Source: CAYXGZ01 sp964464755 (GTDB taxonomy: Bacteria > Planctomycetota > MHYJ01 > JACPRB01). Taken from it: a DNA stretch of 64,000 nt. The DNA is taken from the NCBI GenBank assembly GCA_964464755.1, contig CAYXGZ010000002.1, positions 62,001 to 126,000 on the forward strand, read 5' to 3'. How positions within the stretch are numbered: the stretch's first letter is position 1; each line of letters opens with the position of its first letter. Positions 1 to 7,226 of this stretch are shown here, one piece after another. The notes beneath the pieces were generated by a model. That model worked only from the letters and a program-made list of their open reading frames with translations. It was not told the DNA's origin and made no database searches. The translations under genes were made by a program, and so were the position numbers.

Positions 1-962
1 AGCGCCGCACCATCGTCCACGCGGGCCGCGAGGAGCTGCAGTTCTGCCTCCGCGCCACCGGCCGCCGCCCCGCGCGCCTCGTCGACCTCCAGATCGCCGC
101 GGGCCTCTGCACCCGCGACTACCCCGCGGGCTACGCCTCCCTCGTCGCCACCGTCCTCGGCCACCGCCTCGCCAAGCACGACACGCGCAGCGACTGGAGC
201 CGCCGCCCGCTCTCGCCCAGCCAGCTGACCTACGCCATCGACGACGTCGTCCACCTCGAGGAGATGGAGCGCCTCCTCGAGGCGCGCCTCGCCGAGCTCG
301 GCCGCACGTCCTGGTTCGACTTCGAGATGGCCGCCTGGCAGGACGAGGTCGAGCAGCACGGGACCTCCGAGCGCTGGCGCCGCCTCCCCGGCGCCTCCAG
401 CCTCAACGGCGCGAGCGCCGCGATCGCCCGCGAGATCTGGACCTGGCGGGACCAGGAGGCCGAGCGCCGCGACATCCCCGTCCGCCGCGTCCTCCGCGAC
501 GACCTCGTCGTCGAGCTCTCCCGCGTCCAGGTCGCCGATCCCCAGCGCATCCTGCTCGTCCGCGGCATGGAGCGCGGCGACCTCAAGCACCACATCCCCC
601 AGCTCGCCGAGTGCATCCGCCGCGGCCTCGAGCTGCCCGACGCCCGCCGCCCCCGCACGCGCCGCCTCCACAACCGCCGGCAGTTCGACCTCGCCGCCCA
701 GCTGCTCAGCTCGGCCCTCGCGAGCATCTGCCGCGCCGCGAACGTGGGGGAGAGCCTCGTCGGCACGATGGAGGACGTCCGCGACCTGATCGCCTGGCGC
801 CTCGGCCTCGCGCCGAAGCAGCCGCCCCCGGCCCTCGCCACGGGATGGCGCGCCGAGGTCGTCGGCCACGAGCTCGAGGACCTGCTCGCGGGCCGCTCCA
901 GCCTCCGCATCAAGGACGCGCTCTCCGACGACCCGCTGGCGATCGAGCCCGCCGCGAAGTAG
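1..962 (+). CDS. rnd: Ribonuclease D (3' part only, truncated by window edge)
   Basis: The gene is open from the window edge (reading frame starts at base 3) to the TAG at 960-962, giving 319 visible residues. The family is a DEDDy 3'-5' exoribonuclease that trims tRNA precursors. The visible part begins inside the exonuclease domain. Motif HAGREELQF matches the second exonuclease motif, and YAIDDVVHL supplies the Tyr and Asp of the DEDDy third motif. RLVDLQIAAGL and the SDWSRRPLSPSQLTYA stretch are typical of RNase D. The remaining roughly 200 residues fit the helical HRDC-type C-terminal region. The N-terminal DxE motif lies outside the window. It converges tail to tail with the next gene, two bases away. 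Confidence 0.9.
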   Translation, partial: RRTIVHAGREELQFCLRATGRRPARLVDLQIAAGLCTRDYPAGYASLVATVLGHRLAKHDTRSDWSRRPLSPSQLTYAIDDVVHLEEMERLLEARLAELGRTSWFDFEMAAWQDEVEQHGTSERWRRLPGASSLNGASAAIAREIWTWRDQEAERRDIPVRRVLRDDLVVELSRVQVADPQRILLVRGMERGDLKHHIPQLAECIRRGLELPDARRPRTRRLHNRRQFDLAAQLLSSALASICRAANVGESLVGTMEDVRDLIAWRLGLAPKQPPPALATGWRAEVVGHELEDLLAGRSSLRIKDALSDDPLAIEPAAK

Positions 963-964
963 GC

Positions 965-2080
965 CTACTTCGCGATCGAGGCGTAGCGGTACAGCACCTC
1001 GAGCGTCAGCACCCGCAGCGGCGTCGCCGGGCCCCAGGACCCGTGCGCGCAGGTCCCCTTCGCCACGCGCTGCGCCTTCGGAACCTCGGCGAAGATCCGG
1101 GCCGCCCGCGCCTTCCACCGGGGCCCGTCGGGCCCGTCGAAGGTGTACAGCGCCAGCGCCGCGAAGAAGCCCCGCTCCGGCGACTCCGCCCGCTCGCGCT
1201 CGACGCGCTCCGCGACCAGCGCGAGTCCCGGATCCGCCTTGGCCCGAAGCAGCAGGACCCGCCCCAGCAGGAGCTCGGCGGCCGCGCCCTCCCGGCCCTC
1301 CAGCTTCTCGAGCTGCGCCAGGAGCCGCTCCTTCGAGCCCTCCTTCACGGCGAGGTCCGAGATCTCCGCCGAGCGCAGCACCAGCGCCCGCCACGCCGTC
1401 GTGGCCGCGTCGTCGCCCTCCACCGCCAGCGCCGCCGCCACCGCCCTCTGCGCCGGTTCCTTGAGCACGTTCGAGCCCGTCAGCCCGTAGGCCTCGGCCA
1501 GGGCCAGCGCCGCGAGCACGCGCTCCCGGCCCTCTCCGATCCGGCCCTCCGCGTCCTGTCGGGCCATCAGGTACTTCAGCCCGTCCTTGATCGTCTCCCC
1601 GGTCGACTTCCCGCCGATCACGTCCTTGGAGAGGTGCGAGTAGCCCGCGCCCAGGAACGCGAGCAGGGCCAGCGCCGAATCCTCGACGCGGCCGGTCGCG
1701 TGGCGACGAAGGAGGCGGTCCACGAGCTCGGCGGCCCGCGCCCGGACCTCGGGATCCTCCGACGCGCCCGCCGCCGCGAGCTCCGGGATCACGCCGTCGC
1801 CGAGCGCCATCAGCGCCTCCCCGGCCTCCTCGCGCTCGACCGGCGACTCCGCCCCGAGCTTCGCGAGCAGCGGCGCGGCCTTCGCGGCGATCGCCGGGTC
1901 CTTCGCGGGCGGCGCCGGAAGCGGCATGTCGGGACAGCGGCACGAGGGCGTCGGCCCGCCCCAGCCGCCGTTGGGCAGCTGGTGCCGGCTCAGCCAGGGC
2001 AGGCCGGTCAGCACCGCGTTCTCCTGGTCCTGCGCCAGGGCCGGGGCGACCGCGAGGAGCAGCAGCAGAGGGGTCTTCAT
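965..2080 (-). CDS. Secreted protein with alpha/alpha-toroid (squalene-cyclase-like) repeats and a HEAT-like insert
   Basis: A 371-residue protein starts at ATG 2080 with a clear signal peptide (MKTPLLLLLAVAPALAQ). After it comes the toroid-type motif LPNGGWGG and a Cys-x-Cys pair (CRC). A helical HEAT-like stretch follows at about residues 55-125, then repeats resembling prenyltransferase/squalene-oxidase alpha-alpha repeats, ending with CAHGSWGPATPLRVLTLEV. Proteins of this form are common and poorly characterised in Planctomycetota. No catalytic function can be assigned. It is divergent from the kinase gene at 2150 and shares a 69-bp intergenic region with it. Unlike other secreted proteins in this window it has no in-frame UGA. 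Confidence 0.75.
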   Translation of the reverse strand: MKTPLLLLLAVAPALAQDQENAVLTGLPWLSRHQLPNGGWGGPTPSCRCPDMPLPAPPAKDPAIAAKAAPLLAKLGAESPVEREEAGEALMALGDGVIPELAAAGASEDPEVRARAAELVDRLLRRHATGRVEDSALALLAFLGAGYSHLSKDVIGGKSTGETIKDGLKYLMARQDAEGRIGEGRERVLAALALAEAYGLTGSNVLKEPAQRAVAAALAVEGDDAATTAWRALVLRSAEISDLAVKEGSKERLLAQLEKLEGREGAAAELLLGRVLLLRAKADPGLALVAERVERERAESPERGFFAALALYTFDGPDGPRWKARAARIFAEVPKAQRVAKGTCAHGSWGPATPLRVLTLEVLYRYASIAK

Positions 2081-2134
2081 GGCCGGTGGAACGGAAACGA
2101 CCCCCGGGGGATCACGGATTTCGGGCGATTCGGG

Positions 2135-2140
2135 TACCCT
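2135..2140 (+). promoter_or_regulatory. -10 box TACCCT, near-leaderless promoter of the kinase gene
   Basis: TACCCT is preceded by GGG and lies 9 nt upstream of the ATG at 2150. No Shine-Dalgarno sequence fits in between. The arrangement matches the TANNNT boxes found close to many other starts here. Confidence 0.55.
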
Positions 2141-2149
2141 GATCCCCCG

Positions 2150-4414
2150 ATGGAGCGCTTCGGACCCTACGAGATCCTCCGGCCGCTGGGGCAGGGGGGC
2201 ATGGGCGCGGTCCACGCCGCCCGGGACTCCCGCCTCGACCGCGAGGTCGCCCTCAAGCGCCCGCTGGCCGGGACGAACGACCCCGCCGCACGCGAGCGCA
2301 TGCTCCGGGAGGCCCGCGCCGCGGCCCGCGTCAACCACCCCCACGTCGCCCAGATCTACGACGTCGGCGAGATCGACGGCCAGCCCTACCTGGCGATGGA
2401 GCTCCTCGAGGGCGAGCCGCTCGACCGCCGCCTCGCCTCGGGCCCGGTCCCCCTCGAGGAGGCCCTCGCGATCGTCCGCGACCTCCTCGCGGCCCTCGCC
2501 GCGATCCACGCGAAGGGCGTCGTCCACCGCGACCTCAAGCCCGGCAACATCTTCCTCACCCCGCACGGCGTGAAGGTGCTCGACTTCGGGCTCGCGCGCC
2601 CGCCCGCCGTCGACGGCGCCCGCACCGAGCTGCAGCTCACGCTCCCCGGCACCCTCGTGGGCACGCCCCGCTACATGGCCCCCGAGCAGTGGGCCGGCGA
2701 GCCCGCGGGCCCGCCCGCCGACCTCTTCGCGACCGGCGCCATCCTCTTCGAGATGCTCGCGGGCCGGCCCGCCTTCGGCGGCTCCACCCTCGCCGAGCTC
2801 GTCCACGCGATCGTCGCCGCCCAGCCCCCGGCCCTCTCCGGCGGGCCGCGGATCCTGGCCGCCGACCGCCTCATCCAGCGCGCCCTGCGCAAGGCCCCCG
2901 CCGAGCGCCCGGCCTCCGCCGAGGCCATGGGCCTCGAGGTGGACGAGCTCCTCCGCCTCCCCGAGGAGCGCCTCACCTCGGTGCGCCCCGTCCGCGCCGT
3001 CACCCGCCTCGCCGTCCTCCCCCTGAAGCCCCTGCGCCCGGATCCCGAGACCGACTTCCTCGGGGCGGCCCTCGCCGACGAGATCGCCGCGTCGCTGTCG
3101 GCGCTCGAGTCCGTCGTCGTCCGCTCCCCCTCGGCCGCCGCCCGGGCCGCCGGCGACCCGCCCGACTTCAAGAAGCTCGCCTCCGAGCTCGAGGTGGACG
3201 CCGCGCTCTCGGGCACGCTGCTCCGCGCGGGCGACGGCCTGCGCATCGCCACCCAGCTGCTCCAGCTCCCCGCGGGCACCGTGCTCGGCACCCACTCGGC
3301 CACCGCGAAGCTCGGCGACCTCTTCGCCCTGCAGGAGGAGCTCGCGCGCCGCCTCGTCGAGGCCCTCAAGGTGAAGCTGAGCCCGAAGGAGGAGAAGCGC
3401 ATCGCCCACGACGTCCCCGCCTCGCCCGCCGTCTACGAGGCGTACCTCCGCGCCAACGCGATCCCCATCAGCCTCGCGGACACCTCCACGCTCGGCGACG
3501 CGCGCTCGCTCTACGAGTCCGCGCTCCGCGACGACCCCGCGTTCGCCCCGGCCTGGGCCCGCCTCGGCCGCGTCTACCGCATCCTCGGCAAGTACGGCCA
3601 CGCCGATCCCGACGAGATGCACCGCCGCGCGGGCGAGGCCTTCCGCAAGGCCCTCGAGCTCAACCCCGACCTCCCCCTGGCCCACCAGCTCTACACGAAC
3701 CACGAGGTCGAGGAGCTCGGCCGGCCCGTCGAGGCGATGACGCGCCTCCTGGGCCGGGCGCGCAACGGCAGCAACGACCCCGCGCTCTACGCCGGGCTCA
3801 CCTACGTGCTGCGCTACGTCGGCCTGCTCCGCGCCTCGGTGGCCGCCGACGAGCGCGCGCGCCGCCTCGACCCCGCGATCCGCACGAGCGTGCAGTACAC
3901 GCACTACTTCCTCGGCGACTACGCGCGGGCCGCGGAGCGCGAGACGGACGACCCGCCGACCATCCGCATCGCGGCGCTGTTCCGCCTCGGCCGCCGCGAG
4001 GAGGCCCTGGCCCTGGTGCGCGAGCGCCTGTCCCGCCCGATGCAGGGCCTGGAGAAGGACTTCCTCCGCAGCCAGCTCGGCCTGATGGAGGGGCTGATCG
4101 AGGGCCGCGCGGCCGACGTCGCGCCCGGCTTCCTCGCGATGGTCCGCGGCGGGTTCCGGGACCCGGAGGGCCTCGTCTACATCGCCGGCCAGCTCGCGGG
4201 GACGGGGCACCACGACGAGGCGGTGCCGCTCCTCGAGCGCAGCGTCGACGGCGGCTTCTGGTGCGCGGAGGCCGTGGACCGGGAGCCGGGCTTCGACGCG
4301 ATCCGCACCCGGCCCGAGGTGGCCCGGGCGCTCGCCCGGGCCGCGGAGCGCCGCCGCGAGGCGGCCGAAGTCTACGCCCGCGAGGGCGGCCCGGCGCTGC
4401 TCGGAAATCCGTAA
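2150..4414 (+). CDS. Ser/Thr protein kinase (PknB type) with TolB-like and TPR C-terminal regions
   Basis: This 754-residue protein has a complete Hanks-type kinase domain at about residues 7-275. It has the Gly-rich loop LGQGGMGAV, the ATP-anchoring Lys36 in VALKRP, the catalytic loop HRDLKPGN with Asp128, DFGLA with Asp145, and the activation segment ending GTPRYMAPEQ. A region at about 285-420 (LAVLPLKPL, SGTLLRAGDGLRIATQL) resembles the TolB-like N-terminal domain often fused to such kinases and to adenylate cyclases. The rest is TPR-like helices. No transmembrane segment is obvious, so it is probably cytoplasmic. The likely role is signal transduction with a TPR protein-interaction tail; the substrate is unknown. 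The ATG is chosen because a TACCCT box sits just upstream and the kinase domain begins immediately. Confidence 0.9.
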   Translation: MERFGPYEILRPLGQGGMGAVHAARDSRLDREVALKRPLAGTNDPAARERMLREARAAARVNHPHVAQIYDVGEIDGQPYLAMELLEGEPLDRRLASGPVPLEEALAIVRDLLAALAAIHAKGVVHRDLKPGNIFLTPHGVKVLDFGLARPPAVDGARTELQLTLPGTLVGTPRYMAPEQWAGEPAGPPADLFATGAILFEMLAGRPAFGGSTLAELVHAIVAAQPPALSGGPRILAADRLIQRALRKAPAERPASAEAMGLEVDELLRLPEERLTSVRPVRAVTRLAVLPLKPLRPDPETDFLGAALADEIAASLSALESVVVRSPSAAARAAGDPPDFKKLASELEVDAALSGTLLRAGDGLRIATQLLQLPAGTVLGTHSATAKLGDLFALQEELARRLVEALKVKLSPKEEKRIAHDVPASPAVYEAYLRANAIPISLADTSTLGDARSLYESALRDDPAFAPAWARLGRVYRILGKYGHADPDEMHRRAGEAFRKALELNPDLPLAHQLYTNHEVEELGRPVEAMTRLLGRARNGSNDPALYAGLTYVLRYVGLLRASVAADERARRLDPAIRTSVQYTHYFLGDYARAAERETDDPPTIRIAALFRLGRREEALALVRERLSRPMQGLEKDFLRSQLGLMEGLIEGRAADVAPGFLAMVRGGFRDPEGLVYIAGQLAGTGHHDEAVPLLERSVDGGFWCAEAVDREPGFDAIRTRPEVARALARAAERRREAAEVYAREGGPALLGNP

Positions 4415-4474
4415 AGGTCCCGGCGGCCCGGCCTGTACCTCACCGGTACGTCATCCTTTCACCCAGGAGGCCCG

Positions 4475-5011
4475 ATGAAGTCGATGATCCTCGCCGGCGC
4501 GGTGGCGCTGGCCCTGGCCGGCGGCGCCGGCTACGCCCAGGACGGAGACAAGAAGTGCGGCGGCTGCGAGGCCGGTTCGAGCGATTGCGGGATGGCCGGC
4601 ATCCTGTGTCCGAAGGACGGCAAGTGCGAGGGGAAGTGCAAGGAGATCTGCACCAAGGCCGCGGCGACGCTGAAGGCCGTGCGCGCGCGGATCGGCGAGC
4701 TGATGAAGAAGGAAGTCGGACAGCAGTGCCCCTGCACGGTCGGCGGCTGCTGCGAGAAGGAGTGCCCGTCCTGCGAGACCGTGAAGACCAAGATCTTCGC
4801 GCCGATCCTGAAGGACCGCGTCAACGCCCGCTTCACGAAGGAGGGCTTCAAGGAGGCCAAGCACGCCGGCAAGGACGCCGAGGGCAAGGCCACCGAGACC
4901 GCCTGCACCTTCCTGTCCGGCGACACCTGCACGCCCTGCGTCAACGAGATGGCCGACGCGATGTGGGCGAAGATGAAGGAGCTGTTCGCGGCGAAGAAGG
5001 AGACGAAGTAG
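4475..5011 (+). CDS. Cys-rich secreted protein of unknown function
   Basis: A 178-residue protein with a strong Shine-Dalgarno site (AGGAGG, 7 nt before the ATG) and a cleavable signal peptide ending near AGYAQ. The mature part carries 16 cysteines in pairs such as CGGC, CEGKC, CPC and GGCCEKECPSC, then a CTPC motif near the C-terminus, separated by Lys-rich helices. Such spacing could bind metal or form several disulfides. I do not recognise the family. It is a single-gene unit closed by a strong terminator just downstream, and its neighbour on the opposite strand is a redox-type selenoprotein. A shared redox or metal context is inference only. Confidence 0.75.
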   Translation: MKSMILAGAVALALAGGAGYAQDGDKKCGGCEAGSSDCGMAGILCPKDGKCEGKCKEICTKAAATLKAVRARIGELMKKEVGQQCPCTVGGCCEKECPSCETVKTKIFAPILKDRVNARFTKEGFKEAKHAGKDAEGKATETACTFLSGDTCTPCVNEMADAMWAKMKELFAAKKETK

Positions 5012-5032
5012 TCCCCGACGGACGAATCCAGG

Positions 5033-5056
5033 GGGCCCCCGGGAAACCGGGGGCCC
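5033..5056 (+). terminator. Intrinsic terminator of the Cys-rich gene
   Basis: A 10-bp perfect GC stem (GGGCCCCCGG / CCGGGGGCCC) closed by a GAAA tetraloop is followed by TTTCTATTT. It lies between convergent genes, and the T-rich tail fits the plus strand. Confidence 0.85.
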
Positions 5057-5059
5057 TTT

Positions 5060-5857
5060 CTATTTCACGTCGTGCTCGAGGGCGCCCTTGAGCTCGAAGG
5101 GCCCGGCCGGGAAGCGGAAGGACAGCTTCGTGCCGGCCGCGGACCTCCCCTTCGGGACCGTCCAGGTCCCGCCGAAACCGCCGCCTCAGCCGTAGTCGCA
5201 CTCCACCTCGACGATCTTCTGGTCCCCGGAGCGCAGCAGCCAGGAGATCTCGATCCGCTCGCCGGATTTCAGCAGCGTCGCGCCCATCCCGTGGAACGTC
5301 AGGCAGCCGTTGCCGACGACCTTGTCCTTCTGGCGGAAGCCCTTCGTGGCGACTTCGACGGACTTCCCGAACTCGAGCCGTGCGGTGCCGCCGGGCTTGA
5401 GCTCGAGCTCCCGCCCCTTGCCGGAGGCCCAGAGGCTCCAGCCCTCGAGCTCGATCACGACGCGCTGCACCACCCAGGTCCCCGCGGGCAGGGCCTGGGT
5501 GCCCACGACGATGCGGCCCTCCTCGAGCGGCCGACCCTTGGGGACGAGGAGCACGTAGCCGTCGGCGACTCCCGTCTCGACCTTGGCGTCGCCCTCCGCG
5601 GCGGGCTTGGGGCGCGGCGCGTCCTTCGACGAGACCCACGCGGCCAGCGCCTTCCGTTCCGGCAGGAACCTGCCGTCGCTCGGGGGGCCGACTCAGCTGC
5701 TCGAGGCGATCCGCGCGATCCAGGTCCGGTCCGCGGGGCGCTCGGGATCCGGGACCGCGTGGCAGGCGCCGCAGCGGCCCCAGGCCCGGCGTCCCTCCTC
5801 CTGCGCGGAGGCGGCCGCGGGCAGGGCGAGCAGCAGGAGGGCGGGGAGCAATCTCAT
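5060..5857 (-). CDS. Secreted cytochrome-c-like protein with two in-frame UGA (selenocysteine) codons
   Basis: Reading from ATG 5857 to TAG 5060 gives 265 residues if UGA codons 55 (5693-5695) and 224 (5186-5188) are decoded as selenocysteine. The protein has a signal peptide (MRLLPALLLLALPAAASAQ) and a CGACH heme-type motif (Cys29, Cys32, His33). A segment follows that looks like a small cytochrome domain, in which the first UGA sits before VGPPSDGRFL and ERKALAAWV. A beta-rich domain then carries the second UGA in the context CDYG-U-GGGFGG and continues to EHDVK. Without recoding the gene splits into a 54-residue stub, a headless middle and an orphan tail. Each UGA has a SECIS-like hairpin after it. 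The start is supported by a TATACT box 6 nt upstream. The redox partner and function are unknown. A degraded pseudogene is the alternative. Confidence 0.75.
5154..5170 (-). promoter_or_regulatory. Candidate bacterial SECIS hairpin for UGA codon 224
   Basis: On the transcript, GGGACC pairs with GGUCCC around a UGGAC loop. The loop begins 22 nt after the UGA, inside the window expected for bacterial SECIS elements, and contains the expected G residues. Confidence 0.5.
5660..5675 (-). promoter_or_regulatory. Candidate bacterial SECIS hairpin for UGA codon 55
   Basis: On the transcript, CGGCAG pairs with CUGCCG around a GUUC loop. The loop starts 24 nt after the UGA, as expected for a bacterial SECIS element. 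Confidence 0.5.
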
Positions 5858-5863
5858 GGAAGG

Positions 5864-5885
5864 AGTATACCGGGGCGGGTACCCT
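5864..5885. promoter_or_regulatory. Back-to-back leaderless promoters
   Basis: On the minus strand TATACT (5864-5869) lies 6 nt from the ATG at 5857. On the plus strand TACCCT (5880-5885) lies 6 nt from the GTG at 5892. Both spacings predict transcription starting at the first base of the start codon, so two divergent leaderless genes share about 35 bp. Confidence 0.6.
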
Positions 5886-5891
5886 GTCGCG

Positions 5892-6392
5892 GTGAGGCTC
5901 TACCGGATCGCCCTCGAGGACCCGCTGCGGCTCGCGATCATGTCGCGGCCCCGGGACGGCGAGTGGCTGGGCATCGACCTTCGGATGGCGAAGGAGGCGG
6001 GCGTGAAGCTCGTCGTCTCCTGCCTCGAGCCCGGCGAGGCGGAGCAGCTCGGCCTCGAGGACGAGGGCCGGACCGCCGAGGCGCTGGGGCTGCGTTTCCT
6101 CTCGGTGCCGATCCCGGATCACTCGACCCCGGCGGACGACCGGGCGCTCGACGCGGCGGCGCGGGCGCTGGCGGCGGAGCTGCGGCGGGGCGAGTCGGTG
6201 GCCGTGCACTGCTTCGCGGGGCTGGGGCGATCGCCGACGGTCGCCGCGGCGGCGCTGGTGGCGACGGGGATGAAGCTCGAGGCGGCGCTGGAGCGGATCG
6301 GGGAGGCGCGGGGGGCCGAGGTCCCGGAGACGCCGGACCAGAAAGACTGGCTCGAGAAGTTCGAGGCGCGGTTCAAGTCCCGGGAACGCTAG
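5892..6392 (+). CDS. Dual-specificity / tyrosine phosphatase-like protein
   Basis: A 166-residue cysteine phosphatase. The signature HCFAGLGRSP (HCx5RS, Cys107) is the active-site P-loop. An upstream Asp in VPIPDHSTPADD fits the general acid, and the preceding strand LVVSCLEPGE is typical of small cytoplasmic dual-specificity phosphatases. It probably removes phosphate from Ser/Thr/Tyr residues and could oppose one of the kinases in this window, though no direct link is visible. I prefer the GTG at 5892 because TACCCT ends 6 nt upstream. An in-frame ATG at 5856 would add 12 residues and would overlap the divergent gene's start. It ends convergently with the next gene, overlapping by 4 nt. Confidence 0.8.
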   Translation: MRLYRIALEDPLRLAIMSRPRDGEWLGIDLRMAKEAGVKLVVSCLEPGEAEQLGLEDEGRTAEALGLRFLSVPIPDHSTPADDRALDAAARALAAELRRGESVAVHCFAGLGRSPTVAAAALVATGMKLEAALERIGEARGAEVPETPDQKDWLEKFEARFKSRER

Positions 6393-6742
6393 TCCTCGTC
6401 GTCCTTCTCTTCCTTCTCGTCGGCGTCGTCGTCCGCGTCGGCCTCGTCGTCGTCCCCGCCGCCCTTGGCGACGGGCTCGTCGTCCTCGGGAGGGGGGACG
6501 GGCTTCTTCTTGGGCTTGGGCTTCGGCGGGGGCTTGGGCAGGCCCTTCTCGAACGTGGCGAAGGCCTCGTCGCGGCCGGCCTCGGTCGCGGGGAACTGCA
6601 GGGGCGGGGCGTCGAGGTCCACCGGGAACACCCACCAGCCGTCCTGGCCGCGGTAGGCGGACTTCGAGATCCGCGCGCCGCTCTCGTGGATGTAGAGCGA
6701 CTCGGACTCCTTCTCCCAGCGCTTGCCCGGATTGAACCCCAT
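6389..6742 (-). CDS. Hypothetical protein with acidic C-terminal tail
   Basis: A 117-residue cytoplasmic protein. The N-terminal 55 residues (FNPGKRWEKESESLYIHESG, then GWWVFPVD) form a compact domain with several aromatics. A Pro/Lys-rich linker (KPKPKKKPVPPPE) leads into a run of about 30 Asp/Glu/Ala residues. No family is recognised. The acidic tail could bind basic partners or metal, but that is a guess. A TACACT box lies about 22 nt upstream of the ATG. Confidence 0.65.
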   Translation of the reverse strand: MGFNPGKRWEKESESLYIHESGARISKSAYRGQDGWWVFPVDLDAPPLQFPATEAGRDEAFATFEKGLPKPPPKPKPKKKPVPPPEDDEPVAKGGGDDDEADADDDADEKEEKDDED

Positions 6743-6830
6743 GGTGGTGTTTCCCTCGGGCCCCAGTGTACCCCACGGCGGGCCCCGCGCAACCCTTGCG
6801 CCCGCGGGGGACCTCCGCTTTCATGTCGCG

Positions 6831-7157
6831 ATGGTCCGGGAGATCACGGTCGGCGAGCTGGCGGAATACCGCGCCTCGGGGGGCCCCCTGCACCTGCTCG
6901 ACGTGCGGGAGGACTGGGAGCGGGGGATCGCGAAGCTCGACGACCACCAGCACATCCCGCTGGGGGAGCTGCCCGGGCGGGTCGCCGAGGTGAAGCCGCC
7001 GGCGGGCGCGCTGCTCGTCGTCTACTGCCACCACGGCCGCCGGAGCATCCACGGGGCCGCGGCCCTGGAGCGGGCGGGGCTGGCCAACCCGCTCTCGCTG
7101 GCGGGCGGGATCGAGGCCTGGAGCCAGGAGATCGACCCCTCGGTGCCCGCCTACTGA
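6831..7157 (+). CDS. Rhodanese-like domain protein
   Basis: A single-domain rhodanese of 108 residues. The fold is shown by LHLLDVREDWER near the N-terminus, IPLGELPGR, and the active-site loop YCHHGRRS with Cys66. It ends with LAGGIEAWSQEIDPSVP, which is characteristic of GlpE/PspE-like sulfurtransferases. The catalytic Cys accepts sulfane sulfur as a persulfide; the physiological donor and acceptor are unknown. Such proteins can also handle selenium, which is worth noting beside the nearby selenoprotein, but nothing in the sequence proves that role. The ATG is chosen because the domain starts immediately (VREITVGELAEY). Confidence 0.88.
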   Translation: MVREITVGELAEYRASGGPLHLLDVREDWERGIAKLDDHQHIPLGELPGRVAEVKPPAGALLVVYCHHGRRSIHGAAALERAGLANPLSLAGGIEAWSQEIDPSVPAY

Positions 7158-7226
7158 ACCCCGTCTGGACAAGGCCCGCCAACGCGGGTATCCTCTTCCA
7201 CCTTTCGCACCCGGAGACTGGATTCC

